From Synechococcales cyanobacterium S06 (GTDB taxonomy: Bacteria; Cyanobacteriota; Cyanobacteriia; Cyanobacteriales; JAABRE01), in contig JAABRE010000054.1 of assembly GCA_011391125.1 (NCBI GenBank), positions 1 through 33,115 of the forward strand: DNA of 33,115 nucleotides, read 5' to 3'. The translations under genes and the position numbers were made by a program. The notes under the pieces were generated by a model, which saw only the letters and a list, made by a program, of their open reading frames with translations, made no database searches and was not told where the DNA came from. Shown here in pieces: positions 1-7,900 of the stretch. Each line of letters opens with the position of its first letter. The stretch's first letter is position 1.

Positions 1-153
1 ACTACACATTGTTTATTTTTTTTATAAACCATTTTGATTTGAATGTAAGGTTTTTTTCTATTTTAAGGGCCAATCCTAGCATTTTTTGAAAAATTTTTGA
101 ACCGTAACTCTTTGATTAGTAAGGCTTTTGACTATCTTTCAGCAAGCCCTAAT
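1..153. repeat. Partial miniature element, right end only
   Basis: This stretch shares blocks with the element at 1323-1550. Both have a run reading AATGTAAGGTTTTTT followed by CTATT, and both end in a segment like CTTTCAGC...CCCTAATTA. The left end lies outside the window. No coding frame is convincing. It is probably a non-autonomous transposable element, but its parent family cannot be named from here. Confidence 0.5.
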
Positions 154-284
154 TAACTCCTTTTATTTGTTGCCATTTTTGTGAATCATTAATAAATAAA
201 TTACTCGTTTGAGTATATATATTTGGCAATTAAAGTAACCCGAAACTGAGAGTTATCATAAATAAACTAATTGTCACATAAAGA

Positions 285-410
285 TATAGTAATTCCAAAT
301 AAAAATTAAACAATATAATTTAATAGTTGGAAGCTATCTTGTAAAGTGGCGCTAAAGCGCCACAACGAACCTATTTTTTAATTGTTCTAATCTTAATTGG
401 AATTACTATA
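285..410. repeat. 126-bp MITE-like element with terminal inverted repeats
   Basis: The ends are TATAGTAATTCCAA at 285-298 and its exact reverse complement at 397-410, and similarity continues inward to about 30 bp. The middle holds a perfect GTGGCGC/GCGCCAC hairpin at 346-363. Ends that begin and finish with TA fit insertion at a TA target, as IS630/Tc1-type elements do. No transposase is present. A second family member starts at 33017 in inverted orientation. The element lies just upstream of the Uma2 remnant and may mark the point where that gene was cut. Confidence 0.8.
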
Positions 411-415
411 AATAG

Positions 416-829
416 GAATTAAATAAGTTTTTTAAGGGGAATAGAAAGAAAAAATTAGGAATTTGTTTCGATTCCTCCACCTGTTTTAAACTACCTTCAA
501 AAGGATTAAGATCGCCTGATGTTTCCTGGATCAAAAATGAACGATGGACACAATTAACCCCCGAAAAAAAGAAAGGATTTCCACCAATTGCTCCCGATTT
601 TGTCCTCGAATTAATGTCACCTAGTGACTATCTTAAAGACTTAAAAGAAAAAATGAGCGAATATATGGAAAACGGCGTCAAATTAGGCTGGTTAATTAAT
701 CTCAAAGACAAACAAGTAGAAATATATCGACAAGGGAAAGAAGTCGAAATCTTAGACTCACCTAAAACCTTATTTGGAGAAGAAATCTTACCCGAATTCA
801 CCTTAGATATTGACTGGATTTGGCGTTAA
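416..829 (+). pseudogene. 5'-truncated Uma2-family (DUF820) nuclease remnant
   Basis: The frame is open from 416, after a TAG at 413-415, to the stop at 829. It reads like the C-terminal two thirds of a Uma2-family protein: a segment with FDSST, then RSPDVSWI, then PDFVLELMSPSD, then an LGWLINLKDKQVEIY-like stretch. These are the usual PD-(D/E)XK core motifs (PDV...E-L). About the first 60-70 residues of a normal family member are missing, and similarity starts near 437. The first ATG is at 614, inside the conserved core after the catalytic aspartate, so a product from there would be inactive. The MITE at 285-410 ends six bases before this frame. It is best treated as a broken gene. Two intact family members lie at 1977-2540 and 28195-28941. 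Confidence 0.75.
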
Positions 830-893
830 TATTAATGAATAGTTATTAATGATCGATAATCAATAATCCCCTACTAATTACCCATTTTTGCCC

Positions 894-1340
894 ATGGAGT
901 CACAAAAAACCCAAACCAGTCACATTCCCTTAGCTAATAGTTATTATGGTCTGTTCGGATTGCATCCTAGAGCCTCAGTGCAAGAAATTAGGCGCAGTTA
1001 TCGAGAATTAAGTAAACAGTATCATCCCGATACCACCGAATTGTCTCCCGAAGAAGCCAAATTAAAATTTCACCAGTTAAATGAAGCTTACGGCACATTG
1101 AGCCATCCGGAAAAGCGATCGCTTTACGACTTAAAAATCGGCTATTCTCGGCTTAATGTCATACAAGCGAACTTAGACCCACAAAACCCCGAATCTAACC
1201 ATCAGTCTAACTCAGCTTACCTTAACGCCAGCGATCGCCCCCTCTCAGGAGGAGAAATTTTTGCCTTGTTTCTCATGGGAGTGAGTTTCCTAAGTTGTAT
1301 CTTATTAGCCTTAATAATGGCCCTAATTAGGGTTTGCTGA
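894..1340 (+). CDS. J-domain protein with C-terminal membrane segment
   Basis: This is a 148-residue protein with an N-terminal J domain (about residues 15-75) that carries the HPD tripeptide in HPDTTEL, the signature needed to stimulate Hsp70 ATPase. A linker rich in N, S and Q follows, then one hydrophobic helix at the C-terminus, so it is probably a membrane-anchored DnaK partner. I prefer ATG 894 to the in-frame TTG at 888. The last codons and the TGA stop (1323-1340) lie inside the miniature element 1323-1550, so the native C-terminus has probably been replaced by LIRVC-stop. A DUF3143 gene follows at 1637, a pairing I recall from other cyanobacteria. The family call is firm; the client and membrane are unknown. 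Confidence 0.85.
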   Translation: MESQKTQTSHIPLANSYYGLFGLHPRASVQEIRRSYRELSKQYHPDTTELSPEEAKLKFHQLNEAYGTLSHPEKRSLYDLKIGYSRLNVIQANLDPQNPESNHQSNSAYLNASDRPLSGGEIFALFLMGVSFLSCILLALIMALIRVC

Positions 1341-1550
1341 ATAAATGGCTGGTGAGGGCGAGTTGATAGTTGATAGTTGATAGTTGATAGTTTGACCGGG
1401 TCTTTTGACGAGCAAAAATCTTGATTAATCCCCGTAAATGTAAGGTTTTTTACTATTATTTGTTGAAATCCTTGCACTTAATTCAAGTCCCACCAACTTG
1501 AAAGTTTTGATCTACATAGCTTTCAGCTTTTTTCCGTAAACCCTAATTAG
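1323..1550. repeat. 228-bp miniature element with 13-bp inverted ends
   Basis: The left end CTAATTAGGGTTT (1323-1335) is matched by its reverse complement AAACCCTAATTAG at 1538-1550. The interior contains four or five copies of a TTGATAG-type heptamer near 1360-1391 and no credible gene. A minus-strand open frame crosses it but is most simply part of the element. A related copy runs off the left edge of the window (1-153). The element overlaps the 3' end of the J-domain gene. Confidence 0.7.
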
Positions 1551-1636
1551 AGGAGAAAATCTGTAACAGAAAGTAAAAGTAGAAAACAAGTTAAAATTAG
1601 CTAAAATAAATCATAATTCCTAACTCATAATTCACC

Positions 1637-1909
1637 ATGGTACTTCCGACCGCAGATACACCCTTATATAATCATCCCTTACCCGAAATCGAAATTTGGC
1701 TGAGAAAATTAGGTTGTGAACAAGACAAAAAGAATCTCCATTGTTGGTATATAAAAAAGCCTAGCTGGTCCGCAGAAATCAGTTTAGAAATAGAAGAATT
1801 AATCGTGTGCTATTTCAACGCCGGAGAAGGCAAAAAAGACCTTTATCGCTCCTTTAAATATTCCTTAAGTCGTCAGGACATTGAAGCAGCAGTCTTTAGT
1901 GGCCCTTAA
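1637..1909 (+). CDS. DUF3143 domain-containing protein
   Basis: This is a 90-residue soluble protein that I recognise as the cyanobacterial DUF3143 family. Its pattern is an N-terminal TPLYNHPLPEIEIWL, a central LHCWYI with SAEISLEIEEL, and a C-terminal FKYSLSRQDIEAAVF. It starts at ATG 1637 (context CACCATGG), and the length is normal for the family. In other cyanobacteria this gene usually follows a J-domain protein gene, as it does here, which suggests a shared role. Here a 228-bp element now separates the two, so they may no longer be cotranscribed. The biochemical function is unknown. Confidence 0.85.
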   Translation: MVLPTADTPLYNHPLPEIEIWLRKLGCEQDKKNLHCWYIKKPSWSAEISLEIEELIVCYFNAGEGKKDLYRSFKYSLSRQDIEAAVFSGP

Positions 1910-1976
1910 CAATTAACAATTGACAATTGAAACATAGCTGTTAATTAATAGTTCTTTAATGGTTAATTATCAGTTA

Positions 1977-2540
1977 TTAAACGTTCATTTTCAGCCAACT
2001 AAAAACATCATCTACTGTCAATTGTAATTTAATCCCTTCTAATATGGGGAGATTGTCATTACTATATAAAAGTTTGGGTTGTTGGTTAGGAATAAAGCTT
2101 AAAATACTGAGATCATCAGGGTCAATAAACCAACCTAATTGACATCCATAATCGAGACAATAGAGAATATTACCGATAACTTTATTTGGTTTTTGGTCGG
2201 GAGAAAGGATTTCTATAGTCCAATCAGGAGGTAAGATAAAATTATCGCTGACCTCTCCCTCCTTGGTAAAAGGAATCTGATCCCATTTACAAATTGCCAG
2301 ATCAGGAACAATGGATCGATCTCCAAAACTACATCGTAATTCAGGAAAAGCATAAGCTATTTTTTCAGTTTCACTAATCTGATTAATAACAGCACAAAGT
2401 TTACTTTGTAAACGACTATGTCTTCCTTTTGGCATTGGTTTTGCTATAATTTGACCATTAATATATTCACAATAGGGTTTAGTTTCCGGCAATTGCAAAA
2501 ATTCATTTAAAGTAATTGACGATAATTTAGCAATAGTCAT
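1977..2540 (-). CDS. Uma2-family (DUF820) putative endonuclease
   Basis: This 187-residue protein is typical of the Uma2 family, which is expanded in cyanobacteria and has a PD-(D/E)XK nuclease fold. The N-terminal half includes TLNEFLQLPETKPYCEYING and a RHSRLQSKL stretch. The catalytic core shows IVPDLAI, then WTIEILSPDQ, then a helix ending in GCQLGWFIDP. The acidic residues in VPD and IEIL match the expected metal ligands. It begins at ATG 2540 and is flanked by AT-rich STRR-like repeats. The cellular role of these proteins is not established. The call is firm for the family and weak for activity. Confidence 0.85.
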   Translation of the reverse strand: MTIAKLSSITLNEFLQLPETKPYCEYINGQIIAKPMPKGRHSRLQSKLCAVINQISETEKIAYAFPELRCSFGDRSIVPDLAICKWDQIPFTKEGEVSDNFILPPDWTIEILSPDQKPNKVIGNILYCLDYGCQLGWFIDPDDLSILSFIPNQQPKLLYSNDNLPILEGIKLQLTVDDVFSWLKMNV

Positions 2541-2637
2541 ATATTTTTACCTTTGAGAATTAACAATTAACAATTAAGAATTGACCATAAAAAAAGGTTT
2601 CAGGTTTCTTCCCCTTTCAAGGGGATTAATAAGAACC

Positions 2638-2762
2638 CCCCCTCACGATTCGAGAAGTAATAAAAATATTCCTTATTTCAAGCTACAGCCTAAAGGAGTA
2701 GGGGTTAACGGCCGTTAACCCCTACTGTTAACTGTTAACTGATAACTGATAACTGAAATGAC
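2638..2762. repeat. Intergenic repeat shared with 32287-32396
   Basis: The 311-bp gap 2541-2851 holds this repeat, a CCCCTT-TC-AAGGGG hairpin at 2611-2624 and the aldolase terminator. The repeat starts at a CCCCCCCTCACGA run, passes a CCTTATTTC block, and ends in TGTTAACTG/ATAACTG heptamer-like units. The same order of blocks recurs at 32287-32396, just before the GUN4 gene. It contains the palindrome 2698-2725. Confidence 0.5.
2698..2725. repeat. Perfect 28-bp palindrome
   Basis: GTAGGGGTTAACGG is followed directly by its exact reverse complement CCGTTAACCCCTAC, with no loop. It lies in the gap between two minus-strand genes. It could be the core of a REP-like element, or form a hairpin downstream of the aldolase gene after its own terminator. 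Confidence 0.7.
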
Positions 2763-2795
2763 AATTACTGTTTTTGTATTTATTATTAATAATTC

Positions 2796-2823
2796 AAAAA
2801 CTGGGTAGTTAATACCACCCAGT
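2796..2823 (-). terminator. Rho-independent terminator of the aldolase gene
   Basis: Read on the minus strand, ACTGGGT and ACCCAGT form a 7-bp stem around a 10-base loop and are followed by TTTTTG. It lies about 30 bases after the aldolase stop codon. Confidence 0.75.
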
Positions 2824-2851
2824 GTCATTAATAAGTCGGTAATTTTAGTGA

Positions 2852-3931
2852 CTAGACAGCCACAACTTTTTTGCTGGTAGCAGTTAAATCACCTTTTGCA
2901 TACTTGGCAGCGTAATCATCAAGAGTCATTTGCTTGATTTTGCTGGCATTGCCTGCCGTCCAGAATTGTTGATAACGTTCTGCACAAACCTGCTTCATGT
3001 ATGCGATAGAAGGTTTGAGGAAGTGACGGGGGTCAAAGTTAGAAGGATCTTTAGCCGCAGCTTCTCTGAAAGCAGCAGTAATGGCTAAACGGTTGTCAGT
3101 GTCAATATTTACTTTACGAACACCACTCTTAATACCTTTTTGGATTTCCTCAACAGGTACACCGTAGGTTTCAGGAATTGCTCCACCGTATTTGTTGATC
3201 ATATCTAACCACTCTTGAGGTACGGAAGAAGAACCGTGCATTACTAAGTGAGTGTTAGGAAGGCGTTGGTGGATTTCTTCGATACGGCTAATGGCGAGGA
3301 TTTCACCAGTAGGTTTACGGGTGAATTTGTAAGCACCATGGCTAGTACCAATGGCAACGGCTAAAGCGTCAACTTGAGTTCTTTCAACAAATTCCACCGC
3401 TTCATCAGGATCAGTTAAAAGTTGGGAATGGTCGAGTTTTCCTTCAAAACCGTGACCATCTTCAGCTTCACCTTGGCCAGTTTCCAAAGAACCTAAGCAA
3501 CCGAGTTCACCTTCGACACTAGCACCAACAGCGTGAGCTACTTTGACCACTTCAGTGGTGACGTTAACGTTATACTCAAAACTAGCCGGAGTTTTGGCAT
3601 CAGCTTCGAGAGAACCGTCCATCATTACACTGGTAAAACCATTGCGAATAGCCGAGTAACAAGTTGCTGGGCTATTACCATGGTCTTGGTGCATCGCAAT
3701 GGGTAAATGGGGGTAGGTTTCAGCAGCAGCGATGATTAAATGACGGAGGAAATTTTCCCCAGCATAGCTACGAGCTCCACGGGAGGCCTGTAAGATAACG
3801 GGGCTATCTGTTTCATTGGCCGCCTGCATGATTGAGATAATTTGTTCTAAGTTGTTAACGTTAAATGCAGGAATACCGTAATCGTTTTCTGCTGCGTGAT
3901 CTAACAGCAGTCTCATGGGAACTAGTGCCAT
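2852..3931 (-). CDS. fbaA: Class II fructose-bisphosphate aldolase
   Basis: Catalyses reversible aldol condensation of dihydroxyacetone phosphate with glyceraldehyde 3-phosphate (glycolysis and gluconeogenesis), and with erythrose 4-phosphate in the Calvin cycle. The 359 residues match the class II CbbA-type enzymes of photosynthetic bacteria. Visible motifs are [10 protein letters not shown] near the N-terminus, the zinc-binding MHQDHGNS (His81, His84), EGELGCLG in the middle, [20 protein letters not shown] and KVNIDTDNR (phosphate binding). It starts at ATG 3931 with a strong AGGAGGA site nine bases upstream. It is transcribed away from the phosphoribosyltransferase gene, and the AT-rich 3948-4135 gap must hold both promoters. 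A hairpin terminator follows. The symbols cbbA and cfxA are also used. Confidence 0.97.
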   Translation of the reverse strand: MALVPMRLLLDHAAENDYGIPAFNVNNLEQIISIMQAANETDSPVILQASRGARSYAGENFLRHLIIAAAETYPHLPIAMHQDHGNSPATCYSAIRNGFTSVMMDGSLEADAKTPASFEYNVNVTTEVVKVAHAVGASVEGELGCLGSLETGQGEAEDGHGFEGKLDHSQLLTDPDEAVEFVERTQVDALAVAIGTSHGAYKFTRKPTGEILAISRIEEIHQRLPNTHLVMHGSSSVPQEWLDMINKYGGAIPETYGVPVEEIQKGIKSGVRKVNIDTDNRLAITAAFREAAAKDPSNFDPRHFLKPSIAYMKQVCAERYQQFWTAGNASKIKQMTLDDYAAKYAKGDLTATSKKVVAV

Positions 3932-4135
3932 AGATAGATGTCCTCCTAAACTATTTTTTTTTACTTGGTGTTTGTCAAGAAAGTTAATTCTATTGTTTAT
4001 TAATCTTAAGATATTTTTTATCTTTTAGTTAATTTCTTTTTTTGTTCACCAAATGTGATCAAAAATGTTTTTTACTTCTCGCTAAGTTGCTATACCATAT
4101 TAGTGGTAGTTTGTCAAGATGGAGGTGGAGATTTT

Positions 4136-4789
4136 ATGTTTTTATTTGAAAATCGTCTTGATGGTGGAATACAATTAGCTAAGTTGATTGACAAGCTGGT
4201 CAAAAATAGTCCCAATCAGCCTTCCCCCGTCGTCTATGCTTTACCTCGGGGGGGACTTCCTGTTGGGGAAGCGATCGCCAATCGGCTTGAATGTCCTCTC
4301 AGTGTGCTTGTTTCTAAAAAAATCTCTTTACCCTCTAATCCGGAGTTGGCCATGGGAGCTATTACCGCTGAAGGTGACACTATTTGGACTTCTTATCTTG
4401 ATAATGTTACCCAACCGGAACTGATTCAAGCTAAGGAAAAAGCTTACCAAAAAGCTCGCCAACAGTGGGACTTATTTGCTCCTCTGTGTTCTAAAATTAA
4501 TTGTCAAGGTGCGATCGCCATTTTAGCCGATGACGGAATCGCCACGGGAATGACTATAGCAGCAGCGGCTATGTCCCTTAAAAAACATCACCCCCAAGCA
4601 ATTTGGATTGCGGCTCCTGTGGCTCCTCCACACATTAGTGAGGAACTTCGACCATGGTGCGATCGGGTTATAGTTATTAAGACCCCTGATCCCTTTTTTA
4701 GTGTCAGTCGCTTTTATGTTGACTTTCCTCAACTTTCTGATCAAGAAGCTTTAAACATTTTAGCTAACTTCAGAAACACTAATTCCTGA
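4136..4789 (+). CDS. Phosphoribosyltransferase family protein
   Basis: This 217-residue protein has a type I PRTase fold. The PRPP-binding loop is AILADDGIATGMT (about residues 128-140), with the paired acidic residues and small-residue turn typical of the family. ALPRGGLPVGEAIA (35-48) and a KKIS segment near 61-64 match a subgroup of predicted phosphoribosyltransferases. The substrate base is unknown and no purine- or pyrimidine-specific motif is evident. I chose ATG 4136 because GGAGGTGGAG ends six bases upstream. A longer frame from 4055 would add 27 hydrophobic, Cys-rich residues with no site of their own. It is divergent from the aldolase gene. The family call is firm, the role open. 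Confidence 0.85.
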   Translation: MFLFENRLDGGIQLAKLIDKLVKNSPNQPSPVVYALPRGGLPVGEAIANRLECPLSVLVSKKISLPSNPELAMGAITAEGDTIWTSYLDNVTQPELIQAKEKAYQKARQQWDLFAPLCSKINCQGAIAILADDGIATGMTIAAAAMSLKKHHPQAIWIAAPVAPPHISEELRPWCDRVIVIKTPDPFFSVSRFYVDFPQLSDQEALNILANFRNTNS

Positions 4790-4958
4790 TCACGAATCCG
4801 ATCAAGTTTTTTTCCCTTGCCTAATTTAATCTTTGCTTAAAAATCGGATTTCTGGTTCGATTTTAACAGACACTTACTTAATTGTCACAATCTTAAATCC
4901 TAAAAGATTGTTATCGAATTAAATTAGATACCAATAACCTGAACAACTATTAATTAAA

Positions 4959-5909
4959 ATGACAGAAAATTGGGCGATCGCCACTCAAAGATTAACCAAG
5001 CAATTTGACCGTCAAATAGCAGTTAATGAAGTGGAGTTACAGATAAAAACTGGCGAAGTTTATGGACTAATTGGACCTAATGGAGCGGGAAAAACTACCC
5101 TAATTAAAATGTTAGCAACGGCCGAAAAACCGACTTTAGGAGAAATTTATATAAATGGAGATCGCCTATTAAATGATGACAATCATCGCTATCTAAAACA
5201 AAGAATCGGTTATCTTCCCGACGACTTTCCCCTGTATGATGATTTAACAGTTTGGGAATATTTGAATTATTTTGCCAGATTATATCGTCTCAAAAAAAGT
5301 GAACGTCGTGAACGTATTTTTGAAGTGCTAGAATTAGTCCAATTAACATCAAAAATAAACAGCTTAATTGCCACCTTATCAAGGGGAATGAAACAAAGAT
5401 TAAGTTTGGCAAGAACAATCATTCACCAACCAATTATCTTATTATTAGATGAACCAGTTTCCGGTTTAGACCCGATTGCAAGAATGCAGTTTCGGGAAAT
5501 CATTAAAATATTACAAGAAGCTGGAATGACCATTTTAATTTCCTCCCATGTTTTAAGTGACTTGGCAGAATTATGTACTTCCGTGGGTATCATGGAATTA
5601 GGTTATTTAGTGGAAAGTTGCTCCTTAAAAGATCTTTATCAAAGGTTATCCGGCCAACAAATTATGATTTCAATCTTAGATCAATGGGACAGTTTAGAAA
5701 GTGAACTAAGGAATTATCCCCAAGTGGAGGGTTGGGAAGTATTATTAAATAAACAGTCCGTTAAAGTGAATTTTTCGGGAACTCCAGAACAAGCTTCGGA
5801 ATTATTAAAATTACTAATTATGGCCAAAATTCCCGTTACAAATTTTCATTCTACCCAAGAAGATTTAGAAACAATTTTCTTGAAAATGGGACATCAACAA
5901 GTTAGTTGA
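4959..5909 (+). CDS. ABC transporter ATP-binding protein
   Basis: This is a 316-residue nucleotide-binding subunit. Walker A is GPNGAGKT (39-46), the Q-loop region is near IGYLPDD, the signature is LSRGMKQ (140-146) and Walker B is IILLLDEP with Asp164-Glu165. The C-terminal hundred residues form an extra domain common in ABC-2/CcmA-type exporter ATPases. The partner permease begins 160 bp downstream on the same strand, so the pair probably makes an efflux transporter in the plasma membrane. Substrate is unknown. The last codons (AGT TGA) are already part of the first unit of the heptamer repeat 5904-5994. Confidence 0.93.
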   Translation: MTENWAIATQRLTKQFDRQIAVNEVELQIKTGEVYGLIGPNGAGKTTLIKMLATAEKPTLGEIYINGDRLLNDDNHRYLKQRIGYLPDDFPLYDDLTVWEYLNYFARLYRLKKSERRERIFEVLELVQLTSKINSLIATLSRGMKQRLSLARTIIHQPIILLLDEPVSGLDPIARMQFREIIKILQEAGMTILISSHVLSDLAELCTSVGIMELGYLVESCSLKDLYQRLSGQQIMISILDQWDSLESELRNYPQVEGWEVLLNKQSVKVNFSGTPEQASELLKLLIMAKIPVTNFHSTQEDLETIFLKMGHQQVS

Positions 5910-5994
5910 TAGTTGACAGTTGATAGTTGATAGTTGATAGTTGACAGTTGATAGTTGATAGTTGATAGTTGACAGTTGATAGTTGATAGTTGAT
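5904..5994 (+). repeat. 13-copy heptamer tandem repeat (STRR type)
   Basis: Thirteen uninterrupted units of AGTTGAT or AGTTGAC occur. The C variants fall at units 2, 6 and 10, giving a 28-bp higher-order period. It starts inside the stop region of the ATPase gene and lies before its permease gene. Short heptamer repeats (STRRs) are known in cyanobacteria. Shorter relatives occur near 1360, 2725 and 32365. Confidence 0.95.
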
Positions 5995-6069
5995 AACTAC
6001 CTAATTATTTTATTTTAATTATTGCCCTTATTGTGAGCAAAATCTTACCATTAATCGAGGACTTCAAAA

Positions 6070-7773
6070 ATGTTTAACCAAACCATAGACCAACTTGGCG
6101 ACTGGAATGCCCAATTATATCGCGAATTAAAAGGAAAATTAAACCAGAAAAATTTAACCATTACCATTATTTTTTCTTTGATAGTACAAGGTTTTATTTA
6201 TCTAGTTTATCAAAATAGTTTACCACTTCCTTTTAGTGAAACAAACCGTTATTGTTTGGGTAAATTTTCCGGAAATATTGATCCAGAATATTATGATCCA
6301 GAATATTATAAAGGCCTTAATTTTTGTGTAAAAAATGGGTTAGGAAAATTCATAATTAATTGGCCAGTTTGGCATTTAGATATTTTTGTTTGTTTAAGCA
6401 TAATATCAATTTTTACCCTGATAATTGCTGGTTCATATCTGTTAATAGCAGATTTAACCAAAGAAGAAGAAAAAGGAACACTTAACTTTATTCGTTTAAG
6501 TCCTGAAACAGCAAAAGGATTTTTTGTGGGGAAAATTTTGGGAGTACCAATTTTAATTTATCTCCTGATTTTAGCAGGATTACCCCTCCATTTAATTACC
6601 GGTTTAAATGCACATATTCCCCTCATTTTAATCCTGAGTTTTTATGCTGTTTTAATCGCAAGTTGTACCTTTTTTTATAGCTTATCTTTATTATATAGTC
6701 TCACCTTTTCCGAATTAGTGGGCTTGAAAATTTGGCTCGGTACTGGTATTTTATTCTTCTCAATGTACCTACTAGCAATCATAACTTTTGATACGGAATC
6801 TTTAATCGGTAATACCCTTGATTGGTCAATTATGTTTTACCCTGGTACAGTTTTAACCTACTTAGTTAAATCCACTAATTTAGGAGATGCAACCATTAAC
6901 TATTTACACCCTAATATGTTGGCTAATGTAACTTGGTTTCGTTTACCTTTATGGACTAATTCCTTCACCGGAATAGGATTTATTATAGTTAATTATTTAG
7001 TGGGAATTTATTGGATAGGAATTGGTTTAACTCGACGTTTTTATAATTCCAATGCTCAAATTTTAACCAAAAAACAGAGTTATTTGTTAACAGTTATTTT
7101 CAGTTTTGTCACCCTCGGTTTTAGTGTCCAATCCTTTGATAATTCCCATAATTCTTTCGGTAATCTCAGTGTATTATTAATCCTAAATTTTGTCTTCTGT
7201 TTAGGATTAATTATCATTTTAAGCCCTCAACGACAAACCTTACAAGATTGGTCCCGTTATCGTCATCAAACTCCCCGAAAACAACGCCATTTATTAACAC
7301 AATTAATCTGGAATGACAATACTCCTTCTACTTTAGCTATTGCTATTAATTGGTTAATTGTTTCACTAATAACTTTACCCGCAATTTTCTTTATTTCTCA
7401 AGAAAAACATCGTTTTGCTTTATTTTTGGGTTTACTTTTACAGTTTACTTTAATTATTTTGTTCACCACCATAACCCAACTATTACTAACATTAAAAACC
7501 AAAAAACGCAATTTATTCGCACTTTCTGGTTTAGTAATTATGCTTTTTTCCCCTCTCATTGTTGGACTAATTTTTAACTCTGAGCCAACTGAAAATCCTC
7601 TCATGTGGTTATTTTCCCTGGTTCCCATGTTAGCTTTAGAAAAATGCCCAATCCCCTTATTTTTTACTAGTTTTATTAGTCAAATAATGGCGATCGCCCT
7701 TCTCAATTTACAAATGACCAAAAAACTACAACAACTAGGAGAATCAACCAGTAAAGCACTTTTGGAACAATAA
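6070..7773 (+). CDS. ABC-2-type transporter permease
   Basis: This 567-residue polytopic membrane protein has roughly twelve hydrophobic segments in two groups (about residues 30-340 and 345-550), separated by a polar stretch with RQTLQDWSRYRHQTPRKQRH. The first external loop (about 55-95) is tyrosine-rich and has two cysteines. The cytoplasmic segment ADLTKEEEKGTLNFIRLSP is typical of ABC-2 permeases. It follows the ATPase gene on the same strand and is presumably its partner. A GAGGAC site sits 9-10 bases before ATG 6070. The TAA stop overlaps the first two bases of the miniature element 7772-7867. The substrate cannot be predicted. Confidence 0.87.
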   Translation: MFNQTIDQLGDWNAQLYRELKGKLNQKNLTITIIFSLIVQGFIYLVYQNSLPLPFSETNRYCLGKFSGNIDPEYYDPEYYKGLNFCVKNGLGKFIINWPVWHLDIFVCLSIISIFTLIIAGSYLLIADLTKEEEKGTLNFIRLSPETAKGFFVGKILGVPILIYLLILAGLPLHLITGLNAHIPLILILSFYAVLIASCTFFYSLSLLYSLTFSELVGLKIWLGTGILFFSMYLLAIITFDTESLIGNTLDWSIMFYPGTVLTYLVKSTNLGDATINYLHPNMLANVTWFRLPLWTNSFTGIGFIIVNYLVGIYWIGIGLTRRFYNSNAQILTKKQSYLLTVIFSFVTLGFSVQSFDNSHNSFGNLSVLLILNFVFCLGLIIILSPQRQTLQDWSRYRHQTPRKQRHLLTQLIWNDNTPSTLAIAINWLIVSLITLPAIFFISQEKHRFALFLGLLLQFTLIILFTTITQLLLTLKTKKRNLFALSGLVIMLFSPLIVGLIFNSEPTENPLMWLFSLVPMLALEKCPIPLFFTSFISQIMAIALLNLQMTKKLQQLGESTSKALLEQ

Positions 7774-7867
7774 TAGACATCAACCTAATTTTAAAATGCC
7801 TTGTCTGATAACCATTGTAGGGACCTACCATAGTAGGTCTCTACCTTAATTTATGGAGATGTCTATT
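7772..7867. repeat. 96-bp MITE-like element
   Basis: AATAGACATC (7772-7781) and GATGTCTATT (7858-7867) are exact inverted repeats, with TA at each outer edge as in IS630-type insertions. The centre is a hairpin GTAGGGACCTAC-CATA-GTAGGTCTCTAC (7817-7844) with one mismatch. It starts inside the permease stop codon. Because the permease and the protease genes converge here, the hairpin may act as a terminator. Confidence 0.75.
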
Positions 7868-7900
7868 AATTAACAACGAATAATCGTCAATTGTTAATTG

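Noticed and set aside
1217-1477. 86-residue minus-strand open frame
   Set aside because: It spans the J-domain gene end and the miniature element, has no ribosome site, and its sequence is explained by the element and heptamer repeat.
4790-4812. Terminator after the phosphoribosyltransferase gene (TGATC...GATCA then T-run)
   Set aside because: The stem is only five AT-rich pairs; too weak to list as a feature.
5904-5994. Heptamer array as a CRISPR or an origin iteron set
   Set aside because: Seven-base units without spacers and no replication gene nearby; it fits known short tandem repeats of cyanobacteria.
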